64,000 bases of DNA, from NCBI GenBank assembly GCA_040743155.1, contig JBFLJU010000001.1, positions 930,001-994,000 of the forward strand, written 5' to 3'. Shown in pieces: positions 29,301 through 42,055 of the stretch. The position numbers and the translations under genes are program-made. The stretch is from Cycloclasticus sp. GTDB taxonomy: Bacteria > Pseudomonadota > Gammaproteobacteria > Methylococcales > Cycloclasticaceae. The notes beneath the pieces were generated by a model. It was given only the letters and a program-made list of their open reading frames with translations, was not told the origin of the DNA and did not search any database. How positions within the stretch are numbered: position 1 is the stretch's first letter; each line of letters opens with the position of its first letter.

Positions 29301-29859
29301 GCTTAATTCTCCCGGTGCCGGTGGCGGGCAGTATCGAAGAGCGAAAGGTAAGCCGGTGACAGTGGCGGGTTTAGTGCTTGATGTCAGAACGCGTCCAACA
29401 AAAAGTGGCGCTAAAATAGCGACAGTTATTTTAGATGATGGCAGTGCGCGAATGGAGGCGGTTGCCTATACCGAGGTGTTTGAACAGCACTCAGAGCAGT
29501 TGATAACCGAGCAAATAGTGATCATAGTTGGGTCAATTTCATTTGATGATTTTGCAGGGCAAAATAGGATTAGTATTGAATCCGTTATGACAGTCGAGCA
29601 AGCTCGCGAACGGTTTTTAAAAGACCTGTTAATTGAATTGGGTGGCGATACGTTAACGCAAGAAAATCAAATTAATCAACTACATACATTGTTGGGAGCT
29701 TATCGAGGCGGTGACTGCCCAGTAAAAATAAAATTAAAATTATCGGGCGTTTCGTTGGCATTAAATCTGCCTGATAATTGGCGTGTTTCGCCTAAAGACG
29801 AACTTTTGCAAGGCTTAAAGGGCCTTTTACCTGAACAGCAGCGCTTTATTCGCTATTGA
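26350..29859 (+). CDS. dnaE: DNA polymerase III alpha subunit
   Basis: 1169 aa, within the normal DnaE1 range. An N-terminal PHP domain (FIHLRNHTEYSLVDG) is followed by the polymerase core with GPGRGSGAGSIVAY and the catalytic aspartates in MPDFDVDFCMDGRD. Then come the finger region (ALFRPGPLQSGMVDDYI, YQEQVMQIAQ, FNKSHSAAYALIAYQTAW), a tandem HhH region and an OB fold (VTVAGLVLDVRTRPTKSGAK). It is the replicative polymerase. Coupled to rnhB by ATGA. Confidence 0.97.
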   Translation: MSEAVQFIHLRNHTEYSLVDGIMRVKPLIKRATELSMPAIAVTDQSNLFAAVKFYRAAISSGVKPIIGADVLIRDTASQKKPYIVTLLALNKQGYLGLCELISESYLSGQDKGVPYLTSQKVQDKNEGLIALSGCLDGLFSTQLESNDMESVDKSVSAWMRAFADRFYVELQRLGRVGEERLNTQLLELATRHQAPIVATNGSCFLKQEEFDAHEARVCINQGRVLSDTRRVKTHTEQQYLKSQEEMLELFSDLPEAIENTVEIAKRCNVELVLGKSFLPNFPITEGMTIDEYFADLSQKGLDKRIEETSHRISFDDQKRAEYQARLKRELDVICQMGFPGYFLIVADFIQWAKDNGVPVGPGRGSGAGSIVAYALRITDLDPLEFDLLFERFLNPERVSMPDFDVDFCMDGRDRVIDYVGEKYGRDKVSQIITYGSMAAKAVIRDVGRVLGHPYGFVDRLAKAIPFEIGMTLSKALDESPDLLAAYQEEDEVRELIDLALMLEGIARNAGKHAGGVVISPSKLTDFSALYCEEGGANLVTQFDKDDIEAVGLVKFDFLGLRTLTIIDWALQNINKRLEAKGEQAVNIDLLPRDDEKTYELLKNYATTAVFQLESRGMKDLIRRLRPDSFEDIIALVALFRPGPLQSGMVDDYINVKHGRKKAEYAHPTLIPILEPTNGVILYQEQVMQIAQDLAGYSLGTADLLRRAMGKKKPEEMAKQREMFTTGAIANKVEESVATYIFDLMEKFAGYGFNKSHSAAYALIAYQTAWLKAHYPSEFMAAVLSSDMDNTDKVVLFIDECRDMGLEILPPDVNQSAYRFTTNDEGQIIYGLGAIKGVGEAAIESIIEQRDSAGEYSSHEDLARRIDLRKANRRVQEALIKSGAADCFDANRAKLMHELPNVLKVAEQHDKSVIAGQDDLFGLSLVEASQQHNEITIEPWTEHQRLKEEKLILGLYLTGHPFDSVREEMLSIVSGKLSILHDMELNSPGAGGGQYRRAKGKPVTVAGLVLDVRTRPTKSGAKIATVILDDGSARMEAVAYTEVFEQHSEQLITEQIVIIVGSISFDDFAGQNRISIESVMTVEQARERFLKDLLIELGGDTLTQENQINQLHTLLGAYRGGDCPVKIKLKLSGVSLALNLPDNWRVSPKDELLQGLKGLLPEQQRFIRY

Positions 29860-29901
29860 ATACTGCTGGCTGATTTGCTCGACTCAAGATAAAATAGACC
29901 C

Positions 29902-30861
29902 ATGAACTTAGATTATTTAGATTTTGAACAACCGATTGTTGAACTCGAGGAAAAGCTGGAAGAGCTTCGCCGTGTTGGAACAGATAACGAAATTGATATT
30001 AAAAAAGAGATCGACCGCTTACAGGAAAAAAGCCTTTCTCTAACAGAATCTATCTTTGCAAAATTGAGTGATTGGCAAATTTCCAAATTGTCCCGTCACC
30101 CCAAACGCCCTTACTCACTGGATTATATCGATGGTGTTGTTGATGGCTTTATTGAGCTACATGGTGACAGGCACTATGCCGATGATTCTGCTATTGTTGG
30201 CGGAATGGCCAGACTTGATGGCCTCCCTGTGATGGTTATTGGTCATCAGAAGGGGCGTGATACAAAGGAAAAGCTGAAACGGAACTTTGGTATGCCAAGA
30301 CCAGAGGGTTATAGAAAAGCTCTGCGCTTGATGCACATGGCAGAACGTTTTAACTTGCCTATTATTACATTCATCGATACACCAGGTGCATACCCAGGTG
30401 TTGGTGCAGAAGAGCGAGGGCAAAGCGAGGCAATTGCCAAAAATCTTTTCGAGATGTCCAAACTTAAAACACCTATCATCAGCATCGTCATTGGTGAAGG
30501 CGGCTCTGGAGGTGCGCTTGCTTTAGGCGTGTGTGACAAATTGTTTTTATTAAAGTACAGCACATACTCAGTCATCTCACCGGAAGGTTGTGCGTCCATT
30601 TTATGGAAGAGTGCAGAGAAAGCATCTCAAGCAGCAGAAGCGATGGCGATTACCTCAAGTAAATTACTGGCTAACGGTTTGATTGATGGCGTTATTGAAG
30701 AACCATTAGGTGGTGCGCATAGAGATTTGGCTTTCATGAAAAGCCAGATCAAAAGTCTCTTACTGAAAGAAGTGGATGAGCTTAATATGAAGTCAATCGA
30801 TGAGCTGTTATCAGAGCGTTATCAGCGCTTGATGAGTTACGGAAAATTCACAGAATCTTAA
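29902..30861 (+). CDS. accA: Acetyl-CoA carboxylase carboxyltransferase subunit alpha
   Basis: 319 aa, family-typical length. Blocks: [84 protein letters not shown] and [11 protein letters not shown]. It transfers carboxyl from carboxybiotin to acetyl-CoA, starting fatty acid synthesis. The dnaE-accA-tilS order is conserved in gammaproteobacteria. Confidence 0.97.
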   Translation: MNLDYLDFEQPIVELEEKLEELRRVGTDNEIDIKKEIDRLQEKSLSLTESIFAKLSDWQISKLSRHPKRPYSLDYIDGVVDGFIELHGDRHYADDSAIVGGMARLDGLPVMVIGHQKGRDTKEKLKRNFGMPRPEGYRKALRLMHMAERFNLPIITFIDTPGAYPGVGAEERGQSEAIAKNLFEMSKLKTPIISIVIGEGGSGGALALGVCDKLFLLKYSTYSVISPEGCASILWKSAEKASQAAEAMAITSSKLLANGLIDGVIEEPLGGAHRDLAFMKSQIKSLLLKEVDELNMKSIDELLSERYQRLMSYGKFTES

Positions 30862-30921
30862 TCGTTTCATCACCGGCTTCCTCTGGGTGACAGTCGTTGG
30901 TTTATCAACAGGGCGTAGAGA

Positions 30922-32250
30922 TTGAACGATTTAATTAACTGTGTTGAGCAACGTATAGCCTCAATTACAGATATTAAGCGGATTGTTATCGCATATAGTG
31001 GTGGTGTTGACTCTCATGTTTTGCTCCATGTCTGTGCTCAGTTACAGAAAAATCTAAACCACCTCGCATTCAAAGCCGTGTACATTGATCATGGCTTACA
31101 TGAAGATTCTTCGCGTTGGTCTGAACACTGTGAAAAAGTAGCGATTGACCTAGGTGTTGATTTCACTTCGCAGCAGGTTGATGCAAGAAATAATAACGGG
31201 GAGGGTCCTGAGCAAGCCGCTCGACGCGCAAGATATGCCGCGCTTTCAACCTTGGTTGATGAAAATACCGTGCTACTAACAGCTCAGCATCAAGATGATC
31301 AGGCTGAAACACTGATGCTTCAATTGCTCAGGGGTTCAGGGGTTAATGGTTTGGCGAGTATGCCGACACTGGCTCGGTTTGATGCAGGGTTTATCTCTAG
31401 GCCATTATTGGAGTTTTCTAAAAAAGATATTCTAGAATACGCAGATGAAAAGGGTTTGAGTTGGGTTGAGGATTCAAGTAATCAGAATGAGTCCTACGAT
31501 AGAAATTTTTTGCGGCAACAAGTTATTCCACTAATAAGAAAAAGGTGGCCAGCTTTTTCTAAAACAACATCAAGAACTGCGTCTCACTGTGCAGAGGCGT
31601 CTTCAATCTTAGCTGATGTTGGCTCCTCTTTTTTATTAGAAACAGGTGATGGCGAACTCTATATTAAGCCGATATTGGATCAAAAAGAAGAAATTCAGAG
31701 ACTCGTTATACGTCAATGGCTTAGAGCACGAGGCGTACTTTTTCCTTCAGAAAAAGTCTTGTTACAAATTCTAATGATGCTAAGCGCTAAGGTCGATAAA
31801 ACCCCCCTTGTTGAGTGGTCAGGTCAACAGGTTAGGTTGTTTGATGGGCGTCTGTTTTTTACCCATCAACAGGGTGAATCAACATTTTCACCTATTGAAT
31901 GGCGCTCTGAGAGAATTAAATTACCTAATACTTTGGGCGAGATCTGTTTAATACCCATTGTTGGAGAGGGGATAGCCCAAAAGCTATGGAATTCATCTGA
32001 GGTATCAATACGGTGTCGTCAGGGCGGGGAAACTATAAAATTAGCGGCAAGATTGGGCAGTAAGAAATTAAAAAAACTCCTTAATGAAGAAAAAATCCTG
32101 CCATGGGTTAGGCATTCAATTCCATTGATCTATCTTAATAATGAGCTAGCTGCCGTGGCTGATCTTTGGCTAGATGAAAGATTTTTAGCGAGTGAGAATG
32201 AACTCGGCTATGTGCTTGATTGGCAACACCCGAAATTACAGCTTAGGTAA
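30922..32250 (+). CDS. tilS: tRNA(Ile)-lysidine synthase
   Basis: 442 aa, TTG start. The PP-loop IVIAYSGGVDSHVLLHV and YIDHGLHEDS, TAQHQDDQAETLMLQLLRG and the Asn/Arg block SNQNESYDRNFLRQQVIPL mark TilS; the C-terminal domain ends near GSKKLKKLLNEEKILPW. It converts the wobble C of tRNA-Ile (CAU) to lysidine. A terminator-like hairpin straddles its stop codon. Confidence 0.93.
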   Translation: MNDLINCVEQRIASITDIKRIVIAYSGGVDSHVLLHVCAQLQKNLNHLAFKAVYIDHGLHEDSSRWSEHCEKVAIDLGVDFTSQQVDARNNNGEGPEQAARRARYAALSTLVDENTVLLTAQHQDDQAETLMLQLLRGSGVNGLASMPTLARFDAGFISRPLLEFSKKDILEYADEKGLSWVEDSSNQNESYDRNFLRQQVIPLIRKRWPAFSKTTSRTASHCAEASSILADVGSSFLLETGDGELYIKPILDQKEEIQRLVIRQWLRARGVLFPSEKVLLQILMMLSAKVDKTPLVEWSGQQVRLFDGRLFFTHQQGESTFSPIEWRSERIKLPNTLGEICLIPIVGEGIAQKLWNSSEVSIRCRQGGETIKLAARLGSKKLKKLLNEEKILPWVRHSIPLIYLNNELAAVADLWLDERFLASENELGYVLDWQHPKLQLR

Positions 32251-32262
32251 CTCCTAAGTTTT
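32242..32262 (+). terminator. Weak terminator-like hairpin across the tilS stop
   Basis: CTTAGG (32242-32247) and CCTAAG (32253-32258) pair around a loop containing the tilS TAA, followed by TTTT and, after AAG, TTTT. The stem is short and AT-containing, so termination would be partial. Confidence 0.4.
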
Positions 32263-32305
32263 AAGTTTTATGCTGGGCGGGGGCTTTCTTATTATCTGAT
32301 TCGCG

Positions 32306-32311
32306 TATAAT
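32306..32311 (+). promoter_or_regulatory. Consensus -10 box upstream of pyrG
   Basis: A perfect TATAAT lies 35 bp before the pyrG start, just after the tilS hairpin. No good -35 hexamer is seen at 16-18 bp, so the promoter is tentative. It would let pyrG-kdsA-eno be transcribed independently of the upstream run. Confidence 0.4.
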
Positions 32312-32339
32312 GTGCAACATTCATATTTTTGACTCATAG

Positions 32340-33986
<1,647 letters not shown>

Positions 33987-33988
33987 AC

Positions 33989-34822
33989 ATGCATTTATGT
34001 GGATTTGAAGTAGGAATAGATCAACCCTTTTTTTTAATTGCGGGTACCTGTGTCGTTGAAAGTGAACAAATGACAATTGATACGGCGGGCACTTTAAAAG
34101 AAATAACAGATGAACTAGGTATTCCTTTTATTTATAAATCGTCTTTTGATAAGGCGAATCGCTCTTCCATTGATGGCTTTAGAGGGCCGGGTATTGAGGA
34201 AGGCTTACGGGTGCTACAAGCTGTAAAAGATCAATTGGGGCTGCCGGTTATTACGGATGTTCATGAGGATACACCAATGGATGAAGTTGCATCCGTTGTT
34301 GATGTATTGCAAACGCCGGCTTTTTTGTGCCGTCAAACAAATTATATTACGCGCGTTGCGGCAACTGGCTTACCGATCAATATCAAAAAAGGGCAATTTC
34401 TAGCTCCTTGGGATATGAAACACGTGGTCGATAAAGCGCGATCGACTGGTAACCAAAACATTATGGTTTGTGAAAGAGGGGCGTCTTTTGGCTACAATAA
34501 TTTAGTCTCTGATATGCGTTCATTGGCGGTTATGCGTGAAACAAATGCACCGGTAGTGTTCGACGCAACGCATTCTGTTCAACTGCCGGGCGGTCAAGGT
34601 AGTTCGTCGGGAGGTCAACGTGAGTTTGTGCCAACGTTAGCGCGAGCAGCAATGGCAGCGGGTGTTTCTGGTGTGTTTATGGAAACTCACCCTGACCCCG
34701 AGAAGGCATTGAGTGATGGGCCTAATTCAGTACCTTTAGACAAAATGAAAGAACTTCTCAGCATCATGAAAACAATTGACGACGCAGTTAAACAAACTGG
34801 GTTTATCGAAAATACATTTTAA
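33989..34822 (+). CDS. kdsA: 3-deoxy-8-phosphooctulonate (Kdo-8-P) synthase
   Basis: 277 aa TIM-barrel aldolase. Blocks: [80 protein letters not shown] and [12 protein letters not shown]. It condenses PEP with arabinose-5-phosphate to make Kdo-8-P for the LPS core. It sits between pyrG and eno, which makes its PEP substrate. Confidence 0.96.
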   Translation: MHLCGFEVGIDQPFFLIAGTCVVESEQMTIDTAGTLKEITDELGIPFIYKSSFDKANRSSIDGFRGPGIEEGLRVLQAVKDQLGLPVITDVHEDTPMDEVASVVDVLQTPAFLCRQTNYITRVAATGLPINIKKGQFLAPWDMKHVVDKARSTGNQNIMVCERGASFGYNNLVSDMRSLAVMRETNAPVVFDATHSVQLPGGQGSSSGGQREFVPTLARAAMAAGVSGVFMETHPDPEKALSDGPNSVPLDKMKELLSIMKTIDDAVKQTGFIENTF

Positions 34823-36124
<1,302 letters not shown>

Positions 36125-36125
36125 T

Positions 36126-36410
36126 TTGAAAGTTCTACTGGCCATACTTATTGTTCTCTTCGGTTATCTACAGTACAAACTTTGGATTGCCGAAGGGAAA
36201 ATTCAAGATTCGTGGCAATTAGAACAAAGAATAATATCACTTAGGGCTGAAAATAAAACACTAACTCAGCGCAATAATGCCTTACAAGCCGAAGTAGTCA
36301 ACCTGAAAAGTGGGCACGATGTTATTGAAGAAAAGGCACGTAGTGAGTTAGGGCTTATTGGCAAGGACGAGACCTTTTTTCAATATATCGAGCCCGATAA
36401 TGCAAAGTAA
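36126..36410 (+). CDS. ftsB: Cell division protein FtsB
   Basis: 94 aa, TTG start one base after eno. One N-terminal membrane helix (VLLAILIVLFGYLQYKLWI) is followed by a coiled coil (about 30-70) and the C-terminal motif EEKARSELGLIGKDETFFQ. It is part of the FtsQLB divisome complex. Its end overlaps the ispD start by 11 bp. Confidence 0.92.
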   Translation: MKVLLAILIVLFGYLQYKLWIAEGKIQDSWQLEQRIISLRAENKTLTQRNNALQAEVVNLKSGHDVIEEKARSELGLIGKDETFFQYIEPDNAK

Positions 36411-37116
36411 TGGTGAGAAAATTTGGTGCGTAGTGCCTGCTGCAGGAATTGGCACTAGGATGCAAAGCAGTGTTCCTAAACAGTACTTGAAACTAGGGCG
36501 CGCCACCATTTTGGATACCACACTTGAGCGGCTTTTATCATGTGAGGCAATCGAGAATATTGTTGTGTGTGTTCAACACGGTGATCCGTATTGGAAAGAA
36601 AGCATGTTCGCTACACATTCTCAAATCACCGTGGTAATCGGTGGCGAAGAGAGGTCGGATACTGTTTTGAATGGCATACAAGCCATTAAACAACAAGCGA
36701 GTTCAAATGATTGGGTGTTGGTTCACGATGCCGCTAGACCTTGTGTAAGGCGTAGTGATATCGATTTACTGACCAGCGCAGCACTGGCTAATCAATTAGG
36801 CGCGATTCTAGCGTCGCCGATTCATGACACCATCAAGAAAGTTTCTAATAGCTTATCTGAAGAAACGCTTGACCGATCAACGCTTTGGCGTGCGTTGACA
36901 CCACAGCTGTTCAAACTCAATGAGCTTGAGCAGGCGCTAATATCAGCCAAGCAAGAAAATAAAGTGGTGACGGATGAGGCTAGTGCTATTGAGCAATTCA
37001 ACAAGCCGGTTCAAATTATTAAAGGTCACTCAGATAATATAAAAGTAACCTCACCAGCTGATTTAAATTTAGCTATGTATTACTTAGAACAACAGGATAA
37101 AGAGCAATGCGTATAG
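36400..37116 (+). CDS. ispD: 2-C-methyl-D-erythritol 4-phosphate cytidylyltransferase
   Basis: 238 aa from the ATG at 36400; the frame is open back to 36358, but that extension lies inside ftsB and has no family similarity. The CTP-binding motif [45 protein letters not shown] and VTDEASAIE are intact. It makes CDP-methylerythritol in the MEP pathway, using CTP from pyrG. It overlaps ispF by 10 bp. Confidence 0.95.
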   Translation: MQSNGEKIWCVVPAAGIGTRMQSSVPKQYLKLGRATILDTTLERLLSCEAIENIVVCVQHGDPYWKESMFATHSQITVVIGGEERSDTVLNGIQAIKQQASSNDWVLVHDAARPCVRRSDIDLLTSAALANQLGAILASPIHDTIKKVSNSLSEETLDRSTLWRALTPQLFKLNELEQALISAKQENKVVTDEASAIEQFNKPVQIIKGHSDNIKVTSPADLNLAMYYLEQQDKEQCV

Positions 37117-37589
37117 GTCATGGTTATGATGCACATCAGTTTGAAGCGGGAAAGCCGCTTGTTTTAGCTGGGGTTAAAATACCATACGAATTTGGTTTGT
37201 TGGCACATTCAGATGGGGATGTTGCACTTCACGCTTTGTGTGATGCGCTACTAGGCGCGATAGCTAAAGGTGATATTGGACAACACTTTCCTGATACCAA
37301 AGATGATTATGCCAATATAGACAGTCGTATTTTATTGCGGCATGTGTATGGTTTAGTTGAAAGCGAGGGCTTTCAAGTGGGTAATATAGATCTAACCATC
37401 ATTGCGCAAGCACCTAAACTAGCTCAATACCTAAATAAAATGGCCGGATGTATTGCTGATGATTTGAAAGCGGATCCATCGCAAATAAATATTAAGGCGA
37501 CAACCACCGAAGGCATGGGCTTTGCTGGTCGAAAAGAAGGCATAGAAACACATGCTGTTGTTTTGCTGATTTCTAGGAAGTCAATTTAG
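37107..37589 (+). CDS. ispF: 2-C-methyl-D-erythritol 2,4-cyclodiphosphate synthase
   Basis: 160 aa. The zinc ligands and substrate motifs [67 protein letters not shown] are present. Together with dxr and ispD this gives three MEP-pathway enzymes in one strand run. It abuts truD with no gap. Confidence 0.96.
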   Translation: MRIGHGYDAHQFEAGKPLVLAGVKIPYEFGLLAHSDGDVALHALCDALLGAIAKGDIGQHFPDTKDDYANIDSRILLRHVYGLVESEGFQVGNIDLTIIAQAPKLAQYLNKMAGCIADDLKADPSQINIKATTTEGMGFAGRKEGIETHAVVLLISRKSI

Positions 37590-38636
37590 ATGGGTTTTGA
37601 AACGCACGTTGATGACTTACCGTATGCGCACGGTGGTCCAATCGGTACCGGTTTACTAAGAGAACAAAATGAATACTTTAAGGTTAATGAATCATTAACC
37701 TTTGAACCTTCTGGCGATGGCGAGCACGTATTTTTATACATACAAAAAACGGCTCTAAATACTGAAGACATTGTAAAAAGGCTCGCGATACACGCAGAGC
37801 TGCCAAGGCGTTCGGTTTCTTATGCTGGAATGAAAGATAGACATGGAGTTACTAAACAATGGTTTAGTGTGCACCTGCCCGGCAAGGAGGGCCCCGATTG
37901 GTACTTGTTAGAAGACGAGTCATTAAAAATAGAGCATGTGACGCGCCATTTAAAAAAGTTAAAACGGGGTACGATAAAATTCAATCAGTTCAATATTGTC
38001 GTTTCACAACTGAATGCCGATAAAGAACAACTGGCTGATCGATCAGAGCAAATTAAGACATTCGGGGTGCCAAACTATTTTATGGATCAGCGGTTTGGGT
38101 ATTTATGCCAAAACATAGACCGAGTTTATAATTTGTTTTCCAAAGGTGAAGCGATTAAGAACAAGAAAATGAAAAGTTTACTCTTATCATCTGCGAGGTC
38201 TTTTTTGTTTAATAAAGTGCTTGCTGAGCGTGCTGCTGATAAAAACTGGGACTTAGCAGTGGAGGGTGATGCTTTTATGCTTAATGGAACGCGTCAATTT
38301 TTTAAGGAAGATAATATCTCAAACGAGATAAATAAACGCTTATCAGCACATGATATTCACCCTACTGGGCCACTATTTGGACAGGGGGAGGGTGCCGTTG
38401 CAAGCGCGGTTTACGAGCTTGAAAATAATGTTTTTAAAGAGAATTCAATATTTTGCGATGGGTTGATCAAGGAACGTGTGGACTTTTCTCGTCGCTCTTT
38501 AAGGGTCGTGCCCGATGATTTTAAATTAGACTGGCTAGCAAGTGATAAACTCCAGCTGTCATTTAAATTGCGGAGTGGTAGCTATGCAACGGCGGTTGTA
38601 CGTGAATTACTAACGATAAAAAACCGCTTTAATTAG
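37590..38636 (+). CDS. truD: tRNA pseudouridine(13) synthase
   Basis: 348 aa. The catalytic Asp lies in SYAGMKDRHGVTKQWFSVHL. PNYFMDQRFGYLCQNIDR and the late block SFKLRSGSYATAVVRELL are TruD signatures. It modifies U13 of tRNA-Glu. The ispD-ispF-truD-surE-pcm-nlpD-rpoS order is conserved in gammaproteobacteria; here uppP and an Smr gene are inserted after truD. Confidence 0.95.
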   Translation: MGFETHVDDLPYAHGGPIGTGLLREQNEYFKVNESLTFEPSGDGEHVFLYIQKTALNTEDIVKRLAIHAELPRRSVSYAGMKDRHGVTKQWFSVHLPGKEGPDWYLLEDESLKIEHVTRHLKKLKRGTIKFNQFNIVVSQLNADKEQLADRSEQIKTFGVPNYFMDQRFGYLCQNIDRVYNLFSKGEAIKNKKMKSLLLSSARSFLFNKVLAERAADKNWDLAVEGDAFMLNGTRQFFKEDNISNEINKRLSAHDIHPTGPLFGQGEGAVASAVYELENNVFKENSIFCDGLIKERVDFSRRSLRVVPDDFKLDWLASDKLQLSFKLRSGSYATAVVRELLTIKNRFN

Positions 38637-38645
38637 GGAAAGTTA

Positions 38646-39446
38646 ATGGATTTAGAGCAGATCGTAGGCCTTGGCCTATTACAAGGATTGACTGAGTTTC
38701 TACCTATTTCAAGCTCTGCGCATTTAATATTACTGCCGCTCCTTTTAGGCTGGGAAGATCAAGGGCTGGCTTTCGACATTGCGGTGCATGTCGGGACTTT
38801 AATCGCGGTGGTTAGCTACTTTCGAAAAGACCTGCGCAAATTAATTGTTGGCTGGTTTGCCTCTATTGTTAGCCAACAACAGACACAGGATAGTCGTTTA
38901 GCGTGGATGGTTATCATCGGCACAATTCCCGTTGGTTTGGTCGGGCTGTTTGCGGGAGATTTAATAGAGATTTATTTAAGGTCTCCGATCATTATTGCGG
39001 TATCAACTCTCGTATTTGCCTTATTGCTTTGGTGGTCTGATGTGAAAGGGCCACGTTCTAAAGATGAATATGCAATCACTATTAGGGCTGCGGTTATTAT
39101 TGGCTTGTATCAGGTTTTAGCCCTTATTCCAGGCACCTCTCGCTCAGGTATAACGATGACAGCAGGTCTTATTTTGGGCTTAACACGCGAAGCAGCGGCA
39201 AGGTTTTCATTTCTTCTGTCGGTACCGCTAATTTTCTTGGCTGGAAGTTTAAAGTCGTTGGAATTAATGAATAGCTCTATCGCGATTGATTGGTTTTCTA
39301 TATGTGCGGGTGTGGTTATTTCAGCCTTAAGTGCTTTTGCCTGTATTTCACTTTTTTTACGCATGCTTGAGAAAATTGGGATGCTACCTTTCGTGATATA
39401 TCGCTTATTTTTAGGGGCTTTTTTACTGTATTTATACGCTGTTTAA
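38646..39446 (+). CDS. uppP: Undecaprenyl-diphosphatase UppP (BacA)
   Basis: 266 aa, about eight membrane helices. Signatures: LGLLQGLTEFLPISSSAHLI (Glu/Ser-rich motif 1) and LALIPGTSRSGITMTAGLIL (motif 2 with the catalytic Arg). It recycles C55-PP made by uppS to C55-P for cell wall synthesis. It converges on the Smr gene with a 4-bp overlap. Confidence 0.95.
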   Translation: MDLEQIVGLGLLQGLTEFLPISSSAHLILLPLLLGWEDQGLAFDIAVHVGTLIAVVSYFRKDLRKLIVGWFASIVSQQQTQDSRLAWMVIIGTIPVGLVGLFAGDLIEIYLRSPIIIAVSTLVFALLLWWSDVKGPRSKDEYAITIRAAVIIGLYQVLALIPGTSRSGITMTAGLILGLTREAAARFSFLLSVPLIFLAGSLKSLELMNSSIAIDWFSICAGVVISALSAFACISLFLRMLEKIGMLPFVIYRLFLGAFLLYLYAV

Positions 39447-39991
39447 AGGTTCTTTCTTAACAAGACGTACAGTGCGCCGGTTCCTCCGTCACGTGCTTGA
39501 GCAGATGAAAAAGCAAGCACCGAAGGCTCGTTCTTCAAGAGGTTGAAAACTAAGTTTTTCAGAACGGGGCGACTATTTAAAGAGCCCATGCCTTTACCAT
39601 GAACGATAAGGAGGCAGCGGTGCTGTTGAGAAACTTGTTCGGTTAAGAACTCGTACAGAAGCTCTTGAGCTTCTTGTTTATTTAAACCATGTAAGTCAAT
39701 TTTCTCATCAATTCCAAAAGCGCCGCGTTTTAATCTTTTTATCGTTTTATGTTGAACGCCATCTCGTGAAAAGAATAGACTGTCATCTGCTTGGATGTTG
39801 TCAATCTCTTGAAAAAAAGCCTCATGTTGCGTTTCCTTTAAATGAAAAACCTTTTTTATGGGCTTAGGCTTTGGTTTATTTTCGAAAGAATATTGCTTAT
39901 CGCTTGTAAGAGGTTTTGTATCGCCCACAAACTCCCGAAATAATTGAGAATCTTGATCTGAACCTAGGTGTTTGTTTTTATCTTCAGGCAT
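39443..39991 (-). CDS. Smr-domain protein (SmrA/YdaL-like)
   Basis: 182 aa. A charged N-terminal half is followed by an Smr domain (about 97-180) with IDLHGLNKQEAQELLYEF, LLIVHGKGMGS and the C-terminal GGTGALYVLLRK. The Smr fold cuts nucleic acid; E. coli SmrB cleaves mRNA at collided ribosomes. The HGKG and GGxGAxYVxLRK motifs look closer to SmrA than SmrB, so no symbol is assigned. Divergent from surE over 62 bp. Confidence 0.85.
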   Translation of the reverse strand: MPEDKNKHLGSDQDSQLFREFVGDTKPLTSDKQYSFENKPKPKPIKKVFHLKETQHEAFFQEIDNIQADDSLFFSRDGVQHKTIKRLKRGAFGIDEKIDLHGLNKQEAQELLYEFLTEQVSQQHRCLLIVHGKGMGSLNSRPVLKNLVFNLLKNEPSVLAFSSAQARDGGTGALYVLLRKNL

Positions 39992-40053
39992 AATAAGAGT
40001 TTAGCAAATTTGAATCATTAGTATTTATTAACGGTCGTATCTAAATAATTTTA

Positions 40054-40806
40054 ATGCATATTTTACTCAGTAATGACGATGGATACCTTGCTCCGGGTTT
40101 GTCGGTTTTAGCCACTAAACTATCAGAGCTGGCTCGTGTAACGGTTGTTGCACCAGACAGAAATAGAAGTGCCTCCAGTAACTCTTTGACCCTTGACATG
40201 CCGCTGAGGGTGCAACAAATGGACAATGGTTTTTTTAGCGTAGATGGCACCCCAACTGATTGTGTTCATTTGGCGATGACGGGTTTGCTAAAGGAAGATC
40301 CAAGTATTGTTTTTTCGGGTATAAATAATGGCGAAAATATGGGTGACGACGTTCTTTATTCAGGCACCGTCGCGGCGGCCACAGAAGGGCGTTTTCTTGG
40401 TTTTCCATCAGTCGCCATTTCTATCAATGCAAGTCAGCCACAATATTTTGAAACAGCAGCGGTTATAGCGGCGCAATTACTTAAGCAATTATTAGTGAAT
40501 GAGCTACCACAGGACACCATATTGAATGTTAATGTTCCAGATTTGCCGCTGGATCAGATAAAGGGGCTAAAAGCGACAAGGCTGGGTCAGCGCCATCGCT
40601 CAGAACCAGTTATTGAGGCTCGTGATCCTAGAAACAAAAAAATATACTGGGTCGGACCGCCTGGGGGGCAGCAAGATGCGGGCGAAGGGACTGATTTTCA
40701 TGCCGTTGAACATGGCTACGTTTCTATTACACCCTTAAAGATTGACTTAACCAATTATCAGCGTTTAGACGAATTAGATCATTGGCTAGAAAAGGTGGAT
40801 TTATGA
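40054..40806 (+). CDS. surE: 5'/3'-nucleotidase SurE
   Basis: 250 aa. The N-terminal metal site [32 protein letters not shown] and [24 protein letters not shown] are family hallmarks. It dephosphorylates nucleoside monophosphates in stationary phase. It overlaps pcm by 4 bp (ATGA), the classical stationary-phase survival pair. Confidence 0.96.
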   Translation: MHILLSNDDGYLAPGLSVLATKLSELARVTVVAPDRNRSASSNSLTLDMPLRVQQMDNGFFSVDGTPTDCVHLAMTGLLKEDPSIVFSGINNGENMGDDVLYSGTVAAATEGRFLGFPSVAISINASQPQYFETAAVIAAQLLKQLLVNELPQDTILNVNVPDLPLDQIKGLKATRLGQRHRSEPVIEARDPRNKKIYWVGPPGGQQDAGEGTDFHAVEHGYVSITPLKIDLTNYQRLDELDHWLEKVDL

Positions 40807-41459
40807 AAACTCACGCAGGCATTGGAATGACCTCGCAGCGCACTCGTGATCGACTCATTCTTCGATTGCAAGAACAGGGTATTAAAGATGAACGTGTTCT
40901 TGATGTCATGAGAAAAGTTCCACGCCACTTATTTATGGCCGAGGCATTGTCGAGTCGCGCTTATGAAAATACCGCGTTACCGATTGGGCACGGTCAAACT
41001 ATTTCTCAGCCTTATATAGTGGCGCGTATGACTGAGTTACTGATAGAGGACGGTTTGCCTGAAAATGTTTTAGAAGTGGGGACCGGTTCAGGTTATCAGT
41101 CGGCAATATTAGCGAGTTTAATCCCCAGGGTGTTTTCAGTTGAACGTATCCGACCATTACAAGATCAAGCCAAAATTGTATTGACGGACATTGGCTTTAG
41201 AAATATAAGTTTTAAACACTCAGATGGCGGTTGGGGTTGGAAAGCGTGTGCGCCATTTCAAGGTATTTTGGCCGCAGCCGCTCCAACGGAGATCCCTGTC
41301 AATTTATTAGAACAATTGTCCATAGGTGCCAAATTAGTCATTCCTATCGGCGAGGAAGGGCATCAGGTTCTTCAGCGTGTCACTCGTACTGAATCGGCAT
41401 ATGAGGTGGAAACAATTGAACCGGTTAGTTTTGTGCCTTTTCTTAAAGGCCGTGCATAG
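40803..41459 (+). CDS. pcm: Protein-L-isoaspartate O-methyltransferase
   Basis: 218 aa from the ATG at 40803 coupled to the surE stop; an upstream in-frame ATG at 40782 lies within surE and is not favoured. Motifs: [28 protein letters not shown], the SAM site [15 protein letters not shown] and [12 protein letters not shown]. It repairs isoaspartyl residues in damaged proteins using SAM. Confidence 0.95.
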   Translation: MKTHAGIGMTSQRTRDRLILRLQEQGIKDERVLDVMRKVPRHLFMAEALSSRAYENTALPIGHGQTISQPYIVARMTELLIEDGLPENVLEVGTGSGYQSAILASLIPRVFSVERIRPLQDQAKIVLTDIGFRNISFKHSDGGWGWKACAPFQGILAAAAPTEIPVNLLEQLSIGAKLVIPIGEEGHQVLQRVTRTESAYEVETIEPVSFVPFLKGRA

Positions 41460-41470
41460 GAGAAGTCACG

Positions 41471-42046
41471 TTGTTTAAGCGTTTATACCACCAAGTTTTA
41501 TGTTGGGCGGAGCACCCAAAAGCGACTAGATTTCTATTAGGGTTAAGTTTCGCAGAATCCTCTTTTTTCCCAATACCGCCGGATGTGATGTTAGCGCCGA
41601 TGTGTTTGGCTAAGCCCAAAAAAAGTTTTTATTTCGCTTTTTTGACGACATTAGGCTCGGTTATTGGGGGAGTCTTCGGCTACTTAATCGGCATGTTTTC
41701 GTTCGAATTAATAGAGCCTATGATTGAAGCGCTTAAGTATGGTTCAAAATTTGAGCACGTTAAAGTGTGGTTTGCTGATTGGGGTTTTTGGGCTATTTTA
41801 ATTGCAGGTTTTTCACCCATCCCATACAAACTTTTTACCATTGCCGCTGGTATGCTTAACATGATGTTCATCCCTTTTGTGTTGGCGTCTATTGTTGGTC
41901 GCGGAGCACGGTTCTTTTTAGTCGCTTTTTTGGTATCACTCGGTGGCGATAACTTGCGAAATAAGCTAAATGACTATATTGAAAGGATTGGCTGGGCTGT
42001 CAGCGCAGTTATTGTTGTGGGGCTACTAATTTATAAACTCTCCTAA
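41471..42046 (+). CDS. YqaA-family VTT/DedA-like inner membrane protein
   Basis: 191 aa, TTG start. Four to five hydrophobic segments; the SFFPIPPDVMLAPMCLAKPK and AGFSPIPYKLFTIAAGMLNM motifs with conserved prolines are those of YqaA/DedA-related proteins. DedA proteins act in lipid carrier flipping or proton-dependent transport, but the role of the YqaA branch is not established. It sits between pcm and nlpD, its common place in this group of bacteria. Confidence 0.85.
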   Translation: MFKRLYHQVLCWAEHPKATRFLLGLSFAESSFFPIPPDVMLAPMCLAKPKKSFYFAFLTTLGSVIGGVFGYLIGMFSFELIEPMIEALKYGSKFEHVKVWFADWGFWAILIAGFSPIPYKLFTIAAGMLNMMFIPFVLASIVGRGARFFLVAFLVSLGGDNLRNKLNDYIERIGWAVSAVIVVGLLIYKLS

Positions 42047-42055
42047 AAACGTAGT